From Solibacillus sp. FSL R7-0682 (GTDB taxonomy: Bacteria; Bacillota; Bacilli; Bacillales_A; Planococcaceae), in the NCBI RefSeq assembly GCF_038005985.1, contig NZ_JBBOUI010000001.1, positions 3,430,001 through 3,494,000 of the forward strand: DNA of 64,000 nt. Direction: 5' to 3'. The notes beneath the pieces were generated by a model that was not told the origin of the DNA, searched no databases, and worked only from the letters and a program-made list of their open reading frames with translations. Below are positions 32,633-41,913 of this stretch, in pieces. Position numbers and translations under genes: made by a program. The stretch's first letter is position 1, and each line of letters opens with the position of its first letter.

Positions 32633-34690
32633 TTGAAAAGACAGCAATATAAAAAACAAAAGAATCGCAAAAAATTTGGTAAAAAAATCTTTTTATTTAC
32701 CATTGGTTTTATTTGTGCTGTCGCTGTCGCCCTCCTTTCATTACGCATATACGCACAGGTTGCCGGTGCCCCACCGCTTACTGTGCCAAAAGCATCTATC
32801 TTTTTAGATCACCAAAATAATCAAATTGGCGATTATTACACTGGTGAACGCCGTTATTGGACTGAGTTAAAAGATATATCACCCTATTTAATTGATGCAA
32901 CGGTCGCAGTAGAGGATAAAGATTTTTATGAGCATGGTGGCTTCGATTACTCACGTATTGCTGGTGCCGTTCTTGCAGATATTAAAGCTGGTAGTAAAGT
33001 ACAGGGAGCCAGTACATTAACGCAACAATATGCCCGAAATCTTTACTTAACCCACGAAAAAACATGGACTCGTAAATTAAATGAAGCACTATTTGCTTAT
33101 CGTATCGAAGTGTTTTATTCGAAAGATGAAATTTTAGAAGGTTATTTAAATACCGTCTATTATGGCCATGGAATGTACGGAGTGGAAGCAGCCAGTAGAT
33201 ATTTTTATGGGAAATCGGCAAAGGATTTAACGTTATCTGAAGCGTCCATGCTTGCAGGTGTGCCAAAAGGACCGAGCTATTATTCTCCGCTTAACAACTT
33301 AGAAAAGGCGACGAATCGGCAACAGGTTATTTTGCGCTTGATGAATGACCAAGGCAAAATTACAGAGGAAGAAATGACCCGTGCAAAGTCTGAACAAATC
33401 GTATTAAAAAATGATCAATGGCTTGCTACAAAATCTATTGCCCCATACTTTTTAGACGTTGTTTGGGATGAAGCGACAGATATTTTAGCTTCAAAAAATT
33501 TAAGCATTAGTGAAGGCGGTTGGACGATTCAAACGACCTTAAACCAGGCTCATCAGCGCGCAGCTGAAAATGCAGTAAAAAACAATATGCCAAATAGTGA
33601 ATTACAGGTTGGGTTTGTTAGTATGGATGTCGATACTGGTTATGTAACAGCACTTGTGGGAGGACGCGATTATAGCACAAGTTCGTTTAACCGTGTATCT
33701 CTCGGTAATCGTCAACCAGGCTCTGCAATCAAACCGATTCTATATGCAGCTGCACTTGAAAAAGGCTATCAACCAATGTCGTTTTTAGATGTAAGTAAAA
33801 CAACCTTTACGTATGATAGTGGTCGCGCAACTTACACTCCACAAAATATTAATCAGGAATATGCGGACCATGAGCTATCAATGGCTCAAGCGCTTGCTAT
33901 TTCGGATAATGTATACGCAGTAAAAACACTTGAGGATATCGGTTATCGTTCGTTCCGAGACATACAAAAACGTTTTGGACTTAATTTTTCGGAAAAAGAT
34001 AACCCATCCATTGCACTTGGTACGACGGAAAATTCACTGTACGATTTAACAAATGCGTACAACATTATTGCTGCTGGTGGTGAGAAGCGCAAGGCCACAA
34101 CAATCTTATCGATTACGGATGCTAAAGGAAACGTTGTATATGAATATAAACCGCCTAAAAAAGAACAGGTGATTTCAAAAGAGGACGCATTTGTATTAAC
34201 ACAAATGATGACTGGCTTATTTGATCCTGTATTTAGTGACTACTCACCTGCAACTGGACTTTCATTAAGATCACGTATGTCGCATACGTATGCAGCAAAA
34301 TCGGGGACTACAAATAGTGATCAATGGATGATTGGCTTTACCCCAAGCTTAACTGCTGGGGTTTGGAATGGCTATGACCAAGGTAAAACGCTTTCGGTGC
34401 AAGTAGATATGGCTGCTTCAAAACAAGTATGGATTGAGTTTATGGAAACTGCACTGAATGGGAAAACAAAAGAAAATTTTGAAATGCCAAAAGGTGTTGA
34501 ACCTGTCACGGTAGATATCCATAGTGGAAAGCTTGCAAACAGTTCTTGTCCTGAACAGCGTGTTATTTATTTTAAATCCGAAGATGTTCCAACAGAGCCT
34601 TGTTCGACTTTTGACTTCTTCGACTCTGATTCGTGGAATAACATTATTGAAAGTCTACCTTTTGAAGCATTCCGTTCTTTTTGGGAATAA
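32633..34690 (+). CDS. pbpG: Class A penicillin-binding protein, PbpG-like
   Basis: 685-residue bifunctional peptidoglycan synthase. A short basic cytosolic tail and one membrane anchor (about 18-42) precede the GT51 glycosyltransferase, with VAVEDKDFYEHGGFD (E94), QGASTLTQQYARN and ILEGYLNTVYYGHGMYGVE. The transpeptidase carries the SxxK in QPGSAIKP, SxN in ISDNVYAVK and KSGTTNSD. In B. subtilis pbpG is expressed in the forespore and sits beside speB, as here. The start is TTG 32633, 6 nt after GAGGTGG. Membrane-attached, acting outside the cytosol. Confidence 0.9.
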   Translation: MKRQQYKKQKNRKKFGKKIFLFTIGFICAVAVALLSLRIYAQVAGAPPLTVPKASIFLDHQNNQIGDYYTGERRYWTELKDISPYLIDATVAVEDKDFYEHGGFDYSRIAGAVLADIKAGSKVQGASTLTQQYARNLYLTHEKTWTRKLNEALFAYRIEVFYSKDEILEGYLNTVYYGHGMYGVEAASRYFYGKSAKDLTLSEASMLAGVPKGPSYYSPLNNLEKATNRQQVILRLMNDQGKITEEEMTRAKSEQIVLKNDQWLATKSIAPYFLDVVWDEATDILASKNLSISEGGWTIQTTLNQAHQRAAENAVKNNMPNSELQVGFVSMDVDTGYVTALVGGRDYSTSSFNRVSLGNRQPGSAIKPILYAAALEKGYQPMSFLDVSKTTFTYDSGRATYTPQNINQEYADHELSMAQALAISDNVYAVKTLEDIGYRSFRDIQKRFGLNFSEKDNPSIALGTTENSLYDLTNAYNIIAAGGEKRKATTILSITDAKGNVVYEYKPPKKEQVISKEDAFVLTQMMTGLFDPVFSDYSPATGLSLRSRMSHTYAAKSGTTNSDQWMIGFTPSLTAGVWNGYDQGKTLSVQVDMAASKQVWIEFMETALNGKTKENFEMPKGVEPVTVDIHSGKLANSSCPEQRVIYFKSEDVPTEPCSTFDFFDSDSWNNIIESLPFEAFRSFWE

Positions 34691-34780
34691 CACATTTTAT
34701 GGTTTTATTATCCAAAAATTATGTGTTTGATTTTTGAAATCCACCTTATAAAATTCCAATTATTCACTATAAATTTTATT

Positions 34781-34830
34781 AAAAAAGCTCTTTCGTCTCC
34801 GGATCAAGTCCGTAAAACGAAAGAGCTTTT
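34781..34830 (+). terminator. Terminator of pbpG
   Basis: Long stem AAAAAAGCTCTTTCGT / ACGAAAGAGCTTTTCT, 90 bp after the pbpG stop. Confidence 0.85.
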
Positions 34831-34831
34831 C

Positions 34832-35111
34832 TATTGTGGTAAATGAAAGGATGAGAACCATGGGGCATTCGGCTTGGGTTGTTCAAATGCCGCATAATCC
34901 TCATCACTATTCATTGTCCACGTGTCCTAGCCTACTATTTGTAAGCTTTAAATTCAGTTTACTTTCTTTTGAAAGCAGTTTCAACCACGTATTCGATATG
35001 TTTATAAAATGTCACATATTGTTCACTGAATTAATTCACTTTTCTAAAAAAATAATTGACTGCATCGTAATATACTAATTTATATTTTTATCCATTTTTG
35101 TAATTTCCAAT
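34832..35111. other. Intergenic stretch without a supported gene
   Basis: Between the pbpG terminator and ywhD. A plus-strand frame from 34861 after AAAGGATG (MGHSAWVVQMPHNPHHYS) reads about 72 codons, but the later part has the composition of non-coding AT-rich DNA. I see nothing else in it. Confidence 0.4.
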
Positions 35112-35624
35112 TTATGATAAATCATTATGAAGCTGTGCTTCACTATTATTCCACATTTCTAAATTGTGGTCTTTTAAGAAGCTCGCTAATACTTTTTTCG
35201 ATTTTCCATCCATATGTTCAACCATTATTTTACGTTTCATTGACTTATCCATTCGATTAACATGGTCTGCTAAAATTTTGTAGCCACGGCGTTTTTCACG
35301 ATTTACAACCATCTCACAAGCTGTGACACCTGCAAAATAAGCGCCTGTCTCTTTATGATCAATCGTCACCCAAACTAACCAGTAATCTTTACCGCCCTCT
35401 GAGTCTTCACGATTCACAGTAAATTTGATGCCTTTTTCAACTGCACTTTTCGCATGCATTGCACCAACGTCAACAATGGCTGTTCCTTCAGCAACATCGA
35501 TTATAACAGGAGACACATTTTCTAAAGATAAGGAGCCAATGCCAAATCCTTTATGTCCATCAGTTGGATCGTTTTTTATAATTGTAAAACCCATTTTTGG
35601 TTTTGATTTTTCTTCATTTGCCAT
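35112..35624 (-). CDS. ywhD: YwhD family protein
   Basis: 170-residue soluble protein of the Bacillales YwhD family, of unknown biochemical function. Recognisable stretches are GFTIIKNDPTDGHKGFGIGSLSLENVSPVIID, IVDVGAMHAKSAVEKGIKFT, YWLVWVTIDHKETG and YKILADHVNRMDKSMKRKIMVEHM. ATG 35624 follows GGAGG by 8 nt; a longer reading to 35639 lacks a ribosome-binding site. It sits next to the tautomerase gene as in B. subtilis. Confidence 0.88.
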   Translation of the reverse strand: MANEEKSKPKMGFTIIKNDPTDGHKGFGIGSLSLENVSPVIIDVAEGTAIVDVGAMHAKSAVEKGIKFTVNREDSEGGKDYWLVWVTIDHKETGAYFAGVTACEMVVNREKRRGYKILADHVNRMDKSMKRKIMVEHMDGKSKKVLASFLKDHNLEMWNNSEAQLHNDLS

Positions 35625-35689
35625 TGTAAATACCTCCAATTACGCTATTATAATTACTATACACTATATTTTACGCAGGAGGCGACTTT

Positions 35690-35875
35690 ATGCCAATCGT
35701 TACGATTAAAATGATAGAAGGACGCACAGATGAGCAAAAACGTGCGCTTGTAGAAGAAGTTACAAAAGCAGTATCAGCAACAGTAAACGCACCAGTTGAA
35801 AATGTATCGATTATTATTGAGGAAATGTCTAAAAACCACTATGCAACAGCGGGTGTACGCTATAGTGACAAGTAA
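35690..35875 (+). CDS. ywhB: 4-oxalocrotonate tautomerase-like protein
   Basis: 61-residue tautomerase with the catalytic N-terminal proline (MPIVTIKMIEGRTDEQKRALVEEVTKAV), then VSIIIEEMSKNHYATAGVRYSD. Full length for the 4-OT family, which works as small oligomers on enol-keto conversions; the physiological substrate in bacilli is unknown. GGAGG precedes the ATG. Divergent from ywhD. Confidence 0.93.
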   Translation: MPIVTIKMIEGRTDEQKRALVEEVTKAVSATVNAPVENVSIIIEEMSKNHYATAGVRYSDK

Positions 35876-35901
35876 TAATTTCTGATTTTTCAGGAAAAGA
35901 A

Positions 35902-35964
35902 AAAGCAACATCTCATGTAAGTTGGCACTGAGTGTCCTTTTACAGATGATGTTGCTTTATTTTT
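35902..35964. terminator. Terminator between ywhB and ywfO
   Basis: Stem AAAGCAACATC / GATGTTGCTTT with a T run on both sides, between convergent genes. Confidence 0.75.
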
Positions 35965-35969
35965 GGCGA

Positions 35970-37280
35970 CTAACAGGCAGTAATTTGAAGTAATTGACGG
36001 ATTTCATTGCGTAATGACAAAGGAATATTTTCGTTATCAAAAAGCTCCTCTGGATAATACACTTTATGATCGACTTTAATTCTTCCTGCGATTGCTTCAA
36101 CAATTAAACTTTGCTCTGAAAGCTCCTGTTGCTGTCCGTCCTGCATCAATAGGAAAATTGGCTTTTTCGTCCCTTCAATGCCAGGACGGTAAAAATCATA
36201 AGGCAAATCAGACGTTGAATCATGAACTAAATAATAATCTGGGTTTAGCCCAGCTTCGTTAAACAATCGGCGAAGCTCTGAATAAATTTCTGGCTGCTCA
36301 AATGGATTTAAGCTTACATATTGAAATAATTTTCGATTGACAAACCTTCTGCTTAAATCACTTAAGATTTCATCCTGCTCATGGATCCAAAATTGGAAAT
36401 AAGCAAGCATTATGCTTTCATCTAATACTAAATAATCTTCAATCGTCACACTGCCTTTAAAAAATGGTACAAAGAAGATTGGCTCCTGTTTAAATTGATA
36501 ACCTTGCTGCCATAGTTCCTTCACACGTTTTAATATATGATTTAATACAACTTCCGCGCTACGTGACACGGGATGGAAGTATATTTGTAAATACATTTGA
36601 TAACGCGACATAATATAATGCTCTACAGCATGCATACCACTTTCTTTTATAACGACGCCATTTTTTCGTGGTCGCATGACCCGCATAATACGCTCCATAT
36701 CAAAATGACCGTAACTAACCCCTGTATAATAAGCATCTCGCTGCAAGTAGTCCATACGATCTGCATCAATTTGGCTCGATATTAAACTAACGACAAGCTC
36801 ATTCGGATACGTTTTCTCAATCACTTGCGCTACCTTTTCAGGAAAATCATCGGCAACTCGTCGAAGTACAGAATTGACTTCTGTATCCCCTAATAAAATT
36901 TGGCGAGTAAAATATTCATGATCGGTTTGGAATACATTTTCAAAAGCATGTGAAAATGGCCCATGTCCTAAATCATGAAGTAACGCTGCACATAATACTA
37001 ATAAGCGCTCCCCTTCATCCCATTCAGGTCTTCCTTTAAATACGTCATCAATAATGCGTCGGACAATTTCATATACACCTAATGAATGGTTGAATCGACT
37101 ATGCTCTGCACCATGAAACACTAAATACGTAGTACCTAACTGTTTAATTCTTCGTAGCCGCTGAAATTCACGAGTCTTTACTAAATCCCATATTACTTGA
37201 TCACGTACATGTACGTAGCGGTGAACCGGATCTTTAAACACTTTTTCTTCCTGCATTTTTGCTTCTGCATAAGTAGTCAC
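35970..37280 (-). CDS. ywfO: HD-domain phosphohydrolase YwfO
   Basis: 436-residue dNTPase-like HD protein. Metal-binding HD motif elements are EHSRFNHSLGV, LLHDLGHGPFSHAFE and the downstream ISSQIDADRMDYLQRDAYYTGVSYG. B. subtilis YwfO is related to dGTP triphosphohydrolases and SAMHD1-type enzymes; substrate here is inferred. The start is GTG 37280 with GGAGG 9 nt upstream. It precedes rsfA-lipL-hemQ as in B. subtilis. Confidence 0.9.
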   Translation of the reverse strand: MTTYAEAKMQEEKVFKDPVHRYVHVRDQVIWDLVKTREFQRLRRIKQLGTTYLVFHGAEHSRFNHSLGVYEIVRRIIDDVFKGRPEWDEGERLLVLCAALLHDLGHGPFSHAFENVFQTDHEYFTRQILLGDTEVNSVLRRVADDFPEKVAQVIEKTYPNELVVSLISSQIDADRMDYLQRDAYYTGVSYGHFDMERIMRVMRPRKNGVVIKESGMHAVEHYIMSRYQMYLQIYFHPVSRSAEVVLNHILKRVKELWQQGYQFKQEPIFFVPFFKGSVTIEDYLVLDESIMLAYFQFWIHEQDEILSDLSRRFVNRKLFQYVSLNPFEQPEIYSELRRLFNEAGLNPDYYLVHDSTSDLPYDFYRPGIEGTKKPIFLLMQDGQQQELSEQSLIVEAIAGRIKVDHKVYYPEELFDNENIPLSLRNEIRQLLQITAC

Positions 37281-37585
37281 CTAGATCAACCTCCTTACTA
37301 CTAGCTCTTTATTTCTTATTATAGAGGACATTTTACATAGTGGGAAACAACAAGGACAAAAAAACTACTAGTTACATATGAATGCAGCTAGTAGTTTATC
37401 TTACATAAATGAGCATTAATTTACGAGTATCTAAATCCCAGCGACACAGCTCTGTTTCCATTTAAAGCTAAAGAAAGCTAGATGTATAGGCTGAAATAGT
37501 CACTTCCTGTAAAAGGACAAATTAGTGATAGCTAAATCATCTTCGAGACGAGGTACCCGAAAATCATTGAAGTTTCACTTATCTG
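37281..37585. other. Intergenic region with one hairpin
   Basis: 305 bp between ywfO and yuzB. It holds a stem AAACTACTAG / CTAGTAGTTT at 37362-37397, perhaps a terminator for yuzB. The rest shows no coding or RNA signal that I can support. Confidence 0.5.
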
Positions 37586-37810
37586 TTACTTTTTTAATTT
37601 GTCTAGTACCTTTACCATTAACTCCTCTTCAGTTAATGCGGCTACTGGACGATTATTGACGAATGTAAATGTTTTTTTGCGGCCAGGACCACAATATGAA
37701 TGACAGCCAATTTCAATCGTTGCTTCTGGATCAATTTCTTTTAATTTTGGAATTAACGTTTTTAAATTAACGGCCTGACATTCATCGCAAACGTGGAATA
37801 AGTTTGCCAT
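37586..37810 (-). CDS. yuzB: DUF1450 family protein YuzB
   Basis: 74-residue small protein with conserved cysteines in [11 protein letters not shown] and [24 protein letters not shown], suggesting metal or Fe-S binding (thioredoxin-like ferredoxin fold). Full length for DUF1450. Function unknown. It has its own ribosome-binding site and stands between ywfO and rsfA. Confidence 0.88.
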   Translation of the reverse strand: MANLFHVCDECQAVNLKTLIPKLKEIDPEATIEIGCHSYCGPGRKKTFTFVNNRPVAALTEEELMVKVLDKLKK

Positions 37811-38044
37811 AGTGTCAACACCCCTTCTATTTTAATTTATTCTATCTTTTTAAACCTACGTGATATTGTATCGCATAGTAAGGTCTCCCTTCAAGCAAAA
37901 TACTAGTATTTCCGTCAAATGTCTGATAGGTACAAAAATATTCATAAGTCTAGTAACAGATTGCGATTCATTGAATAAATTTCTCCTTGCTTGGACATGA
38001 TAGATTTGAACAACCAAACTATGAACATGTCAGGAGGTAATGTT

Positions 38045-38689
38045 ATGACAAAAGTTAGACAAGATGCTTGGGTAAGAGAAAATGATGAATTACTTGCAGA
38101 AGCAGTTATTCGTCATGTAAAGGAAGGTAGTACTCAATTAAATGCCTTTGAGGAAGCAAGTGATTTATTAAATCGTACAGCTGCGGCTTGTGGTTTCCGC
38201 TGGAATGCGGTAGTACGTCGCCTTTATGAGCAAGAATTAGCTCAGGCTAAAAAAGAACGCAAGGAAAGAATGCGTGTATTAAATGCGGCAACGAAACGTC
38301 GCAACAATCCATTATACTTACTACCAACAACTGAGGAAGAACCAACTTCCATTCCACTATCGGCACTTTCACTAGATATTGTTATTGCTTATCTAGTAAG
38401 GTTGCAACATACGAACGTAGCAGAACAAGATGCAGTAAAATGGCGTAAATTAACAAATCTTTTATCTGATCAAAAACAACAATTGGAGCATCAAATTGCC
38501 CAACTCCAAAAGGAAAATAAAGCGCTTAAAGAAGATTACGAGCAATTCGTTTCGATTATGAATCGTGCGCGACGCCTCGTAACACTTGAAACAGAAGATG
38601 AACGTGTCGCGCCAACATTCAAAATGGAGAAAAACGGAAATCTTGTAACGCAAATTCCAACTAATGAAACAGGCGAAGTGCATTTATAG
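38045..38689 (+). CDS. rsfA: RsfA-type prespore transcription regulator
   Basis: 214-residue protein. The N-terminal Myb/SANT-like domain (VRQDAWVRENDELLAEAVIRHVKEGSTQLNAFEEASDLLNRTAAACGFRWN, read in parts) is typical of RsfA/YlbO proteins that tune sigma-F and sigma-G genes. A C-terminal Gln/Lys-rich coiled coil (LLSDQKQQLEHQIAQLQKENKALKEDYEQF) follows. AGGAGGT is 6 nt before ATG 38045; upstream in-frame ATGs lack such a site. Located beside ywfO and lipL as in B. subtilis. Confidence 0.88.
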   Translation: MTKVRQDAWVRENDELLAEAVIRHVKEGSTQLNAFEEASDLLNRTAAACGFRWNAVVRRLYEQELAQAKKERKERMRVLNAATKRRNNPLYLLPTTEEEPTSIPLSALSLDIVIAYLVRLQHTNVAEQDAVKWRKLTNLLSDQKQQLEHQIAQLQKENKALKEDYEQFVSIMNRARRLVTLETEDERVAPTFKMEKNGNLVTQIPTNETGEVHL

Positions 38690-38718
38690 CACCTCGCCTT
38701 TTTTCCTGCTTTAATTGT

Positions 38719-39543
38719 TTAACGTAGCATGGATTGGTTGCGCTTCAGGACACGTTCTAAATAAAATTGATACATTTCCATCTCAGCCTGTTCTAATGGC
38801 AATTCAAATACTCGCCCGTTCCACTTCTTAAGAAGCTGACGAATACGTTCATTCACCTGTGGGACAGTAATTGCTTGTCCTGTTAACTCTTGTAGTGACG
38901 CCATTACTTGAGGATCGATGACTGGATAGTTGAATTTTGTTTCTTCCCCTTGTAAGCCTACATCATAAAATTTTTGAATAAGCTTTGCTCGTTCACTGCC
39001 ACTACCTTCTACACCTAAATATATTTGAACTGCTACGCCATTTTTCATCCGACGCTGTGAAATTCCAGCAAATTTTTTGCCATTAATACTTAAATCATAT
39101 GAACCTGGGCAATACGATCCAACAATTTCATAAGCTTCGATTTTACTTGCAATCTCAGGAAAAATAAGCCGAATAAAATCGACCATTCTATCAAAGGCAG
39201 CGTTAATACTTATTGGTTGATCCTCGCTTAACACAATGGAAATATTTAAAATCCCTGCATCTAATACGACCGCTAATCCACCTGAATTTCGTACAATGGG
39301 ATGATAACCATGTGCAATTAATGCGTCCATCCCTTCGTCAATGTGTGGAAGCCTATGATCTTGAATACCTAGAACGACCGCATCATGGTGCACCCATGTA
39401 CGAATCGTTGCATTACTTAAATGTTGACCAATTAAATGGCAAAGCGTATCATCCATTGCGAATGATTCTAATGGAGAGCGCTTATTCGCACTAATCGATT
39501 GATCAATAAAGCGCCATGTTGTTTGCTCAAAAATTTCACTCAT
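38719..39543 (-). CDS. lipL: Octanoyl-GcvH:protein N-octanoyltransferase
   Basis: 274-residue LipL that moves octanoyl or lipoyl groups from GcvH to the E2 subunits of 2-oxoacid dehydrogenases. Seen: the LplA-like fold with PIVRNSGGLAVVLDAGILNISIVL, the catalytic cysteine C145 in GSYCPGSYDLSINGKKFAGISQRR, and a conserved lysine in that segment. Length and motifs match the Bacillus enzyme (YwfL). Confidence 0.93.
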   Translation of the reverse strand: MSEIFEQTTWRFIDQSISANKRSPLESFAMDDTLCHLIGQHLSNATIRTWVHHDAVVLGIQDHRLPHIDEGMDALIAHGYHPIVRNSGGLAVVLDAGILNISIVLSEDQPISINAAFDRMVDFIRLIFPEIASKIEAYEIVGSYCPGSYDLSINGKKFAGISQRRMKNGVAVQIYLGVEGSGSERAKLIQKFYDVGLQGEETKFNYPVIDPQVMASLQELTGQAITVPQVNERIRQLLKKWNGRVFELPLEQAEMEMYQFYLERVLKRNQSMLR

Positions 39544-39704
39544 AATTTTAACTCCTACTCGGCTATTTCTTAATTAAGCATAACGTAAATGAAAGTCATG
39601 TCAAATTCGTGAATTCGCGAATTATCCAAACACTATTCGATTTTTTTAAAGGCTTTTGTGCTAAACTAATTGTGAATCATTTTCAATTAAGGAGTGTATA
39701 AAAA

Positions 39705-40442
39705 ATGAATGAAGCAGCAATTACTTTAGATGGCTGGTATGCGCTACATGAATTCCGCTCAATTGACTGGGCATCATGGAAGCTTGTTTCAGCTGAAGAG
39801 CGTGAAGCCGCGACAAAAGAATTTATCGAATACTTAGAAGCATTAAATGAAGAAACAGGTTCAAATGCATTTTATTCAATTATCGGTCAAAAAGCCGATT
39901 TCATGATTATGACATTACGTGAAACACCAGAAGAGTTAAACGAAGTGGAAACAAAATTTGCTAAATTAGCGATTGCAGACTTCACAATCCCGACTTATTC
40001 TTATGTTTCAGTAGTAGAATTATCAAACTATTTAGCAGGTCAGTCAGATGAAGACCCATACCAAAACCCACATGTACGTGCGCGTTTATATCCTGAATTA
40101 CCAAAATCAAAATACGTTTGCTTCTATCCAATGGATAAAAAGCGTGAGGGTAATGATAACTGGTACATGCTTTCAATGGAAGATCGTAAAAAATTAATGT
40201 ACGCTCACGGTCTAATCGGGCGTAGCTATGCAGGCAAAATTAAGCAAATTATTACGGGCTCTGTTGGTTTAGACGACCATGAGTGGGGTGTAACATTATT
40301 CTCTGATGATATGCTACAATTCAAGAAAATCGTATATGAGATGCGCTTTGATGAAGTATCTGCTCGTTATGGAGAGTTCGGGGAGTTCCTAGTTGGGAAC
40401 TTGTTAGACAACGAAAAATTACAAAAATTATTAGCAGTTTAA
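39705..40442 (+). CDS. hemQ: Coproheme decarboxylase
   Basis: 245-residue chlorite-dismutase-fold enzyme that oxidatively decarboxylates coproheme III to heme b, the last step of the Gram-positive heme pathway. Seen: [82 protein letters not shown] and [19 protein letters not shown]. It follows AAGGAG and is closed by a terminator. Divergent from lipL. Confidence 0.95.
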   Translation: MNEAAITLDGWYALHEFRSIDWASWKLVSAEEREAATKEFIEYLEALNEETGSNAFYSIIGQKADFMIMTLRETPEELNEVETKFAKLAIADFTIPTYSYVSVVELSNYLAGQSDEDPYQNPHVRARLYPELPKSKYVCFYPMDKKREGNDNWYMLSMEDRKKLMYAHGLIGRSYAGKIKQIITGSVGLDDHEWGVTLFSDDMLQFKKIVYEMRFDEVSARYGEFGEFLVGNLLDNEKLQKLLAV

Positions 40443-40459
40443 ATTTTACTCTTATTACA

Positions 40460-40495
40460 AGAAGGCCTCGGTGCATTAGTGCATGATGCCTTCTT
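40460..40495 (+). terminator. Terminator of hemQ
   Basis: Stem AGAAGGC / GCCTTCT with an inner TGCA-TTAG-TGCA hairpin, followed by TTTTATTT. Confidence 0.75.
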
Positions 40496-40547
40496 TTATT
40501 TACTATTTTTTAAAAAAGAAATAGGTGAGCTTTTTAAATCACTCACC

Positions 40548-40721
40548 TTAGCTTGTATGATCATCCGGTAACTTCAAAATTAAAATTATCGTATTAATAA
40601 AAAATCCTATGACGATAAGGATAATAAATAAAAACCAATGAAGTGGTTGCTTGTAAAAGGCTGCAACTCCAAATGATAGGATGGCGCTGAAAATTATTCC
40701 AAACCATACGCCCAATTTCAT
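40548..40721 (-). CDS. Small membrane protein, 57 aa
   Basis: Two hydrophobic spans (MKLGVWFGIIFSAILSFGVAAF and HWFLFIILIVIGFFINTIIL) and a polar end LKLPDDHTS. ATG 40721 follows GAGGAGTGAAGG. The stop abuts a stem (AGGTGAGTGATTT / AGCTCACCT, 40520-40548) ending in a minus-strand T run, so the gene has its own terminator. Family not recognised. Confidence 0.7.
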   Translation of the reverse strand: MKLGVWFGIIFSAILSFGVAAFYKQPLHWFLFIILIVIGFFINTIILILKLPDDHTS

Positions 40722-40910
40722 GTTCCTTCACTCCTCAAGATTTCTATTCACACAAGGCAACGATTCTCTAGTCTCTTTACATTCCATGATAAAATTCTAC
40801 ATATTTCTTACATAATTAGGCTAAGTATATACACTAACAATGAAAATATACGTTACAATATATCATCATTTTTCGACACATGCATATACTGTACCTAAAG
40901 GAGGTTATAC

Positions 40911-41310
40911 ATTCGCCTGTCGTTCAAACTAATGATAAGCATTTATCCCTCCTTGCCCGATTCATGCGTGCGGTAACTGAATGAGACGGTGAATTAAGCA
41001 AGCTGATGATCGGCAATGTCGGTGTAATCGTCTAATTGTAAATTGCCTTGAGATTATGTTAGTAGCAATCTTGAGCAAATGGTAATTCAGCGACTAGGTG
41101 GATTTGAGGCCACAATCAAAAGCTATTTTTATTTTCAGCACGTCCACAAAAGGAATAAGTTTAACGGCGTGTATCAGGGAGGTGTTTCCACCCTACAACG
41201 ATGTCACCTTAGTTTTTGACCTAAAGGCATATAGCCCTTACCCAGGTTCTACGGACAGTGGAAACAAAAGCTTTTTAAAGCACATTCTTTCATGTGCAAA
41301 CTACATCTAA
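40911..41310 (+). pseudogene. cwlJ: Decayed cwlJ (spore germination cell-wall hydrolase)
   Basis: The three frames read as fragments of CwlJ in order: LSLLARFMRAVTE-stop-DGELSKLMIGNVGV, then SNCKLP-stop-DYVSSNLEQMVIQRLGGFEATIKSYFYF, then YNDVTLVF and PYPGSTDSGNKSFLKHILSCANY. These parallel MARLLRAEAEGEG..LVGNVG, ANCSDF..IRQMIYQ..FEAVTHGYFY and the C-terminal KSHCFY of CwlJ. The ribosome-binding site AAGGAGG at 40899 survives, but the start codon is gone (ATT), a TGA interrupts codon 24 or so, and at least two frameshifts are needed. Its position directly before gerQ is where cwlJ sits in B. subtilis. Confidence 0.85.
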
Positions 41311-41350
41311 TTGCTTGGAAGTATAATTTTCTTTTAGAAAGGATGCAATT

Positions 41351-41686
41351 TTGACTTATTACTGGACTTCTCCGATGCAACAAATGACTCCTTCTGGGGT
41401 ACCAATTCCTTCAAATTTACAAGGCGCAGCCATCCCGCGTGAAGAATCCTATATTGAAAATATATTACGATTAAATCGCGGGAAACCAGGGACATTTTAT
41501 TTTTCGTTTGATAATGCAGTAGCCGGAAGCAACACGAGAGCGGTAAGAGGCGTTGTTGAAGCTGCAGGTCGTGATCACGTTATTTTGCGTGAGTTAAAAA
41601 ACAATCACCGTTTCTTATTCCCAATGATTTATTTTGATTATGCAGAATTTGATGAAGAGCTTAGCTATTTTACACAAACACCTTAA
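41351..41686 (+). CDS. gerQ: Spore coat protein GerQ
   Basis: 111-residue coat protein required for CwlJ localisation during calcium-dipicolinate germination. Seen: a hydrophobic proline-rich N-terminus, then ESYIENILRLNRGKPGTFYFSFDNAV, TRAVRGVVEAAGRDHVILREL and FPMIYFDYAEFDEEL. The start is TTG 41351, 8 nt after AAAGGATG. It is intact although its partner cwlJ just upstream is decayed. Confidence 0.93.
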   Translation: MTYYWTSPMQQMTPSGVPIPSNLQGAAIPREESYIENILRLNRGKPGTFYFSFDNAVAGSNTRAVRGVVEAAGRDHVILRELKNNHRFLFPMIYFDYAEFDEELSYFTQTP

Positions 41687-41855
41687 GACAAAAAAGCTAA
41701 AGAAAACGTTCAGCTCTGACAGACAATAAATCATCATCCAGACGGACTTTTGTAAGATGAGCCGAGATGTCCGAGGAGCTGGCGTATAGTTTGGGCGCAG
41801 ACTGTACTACATTCTCAATCTATCCATAATGCAAAGTATTATTTCTCAAACACAT

Positions 41856-41896
41856 AAAAAATCATCCTTTCGCTTTTTTTGAAAGGATGATTTTTC
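41856..41896. terminator. Terminator between gerQ and the MCP gene
   Basis: Stem AAAAAATCATCCTTTC / GAAAGGATGATTTTTC, working in both directions between convergent genes. Confidence 0.85.
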
Positions 41897-41913
41897 TTGT
41901 TACTAGCGTACTT

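Noticed and set aside
34861-35078. Plus-strand gene of about 72 codons after the pbpG terminator
   Set aside because: It has a plausible ribosome-binding site, but the residues after the first 25 look like translated AT-rich non-coding DNA and no family is recognisable.
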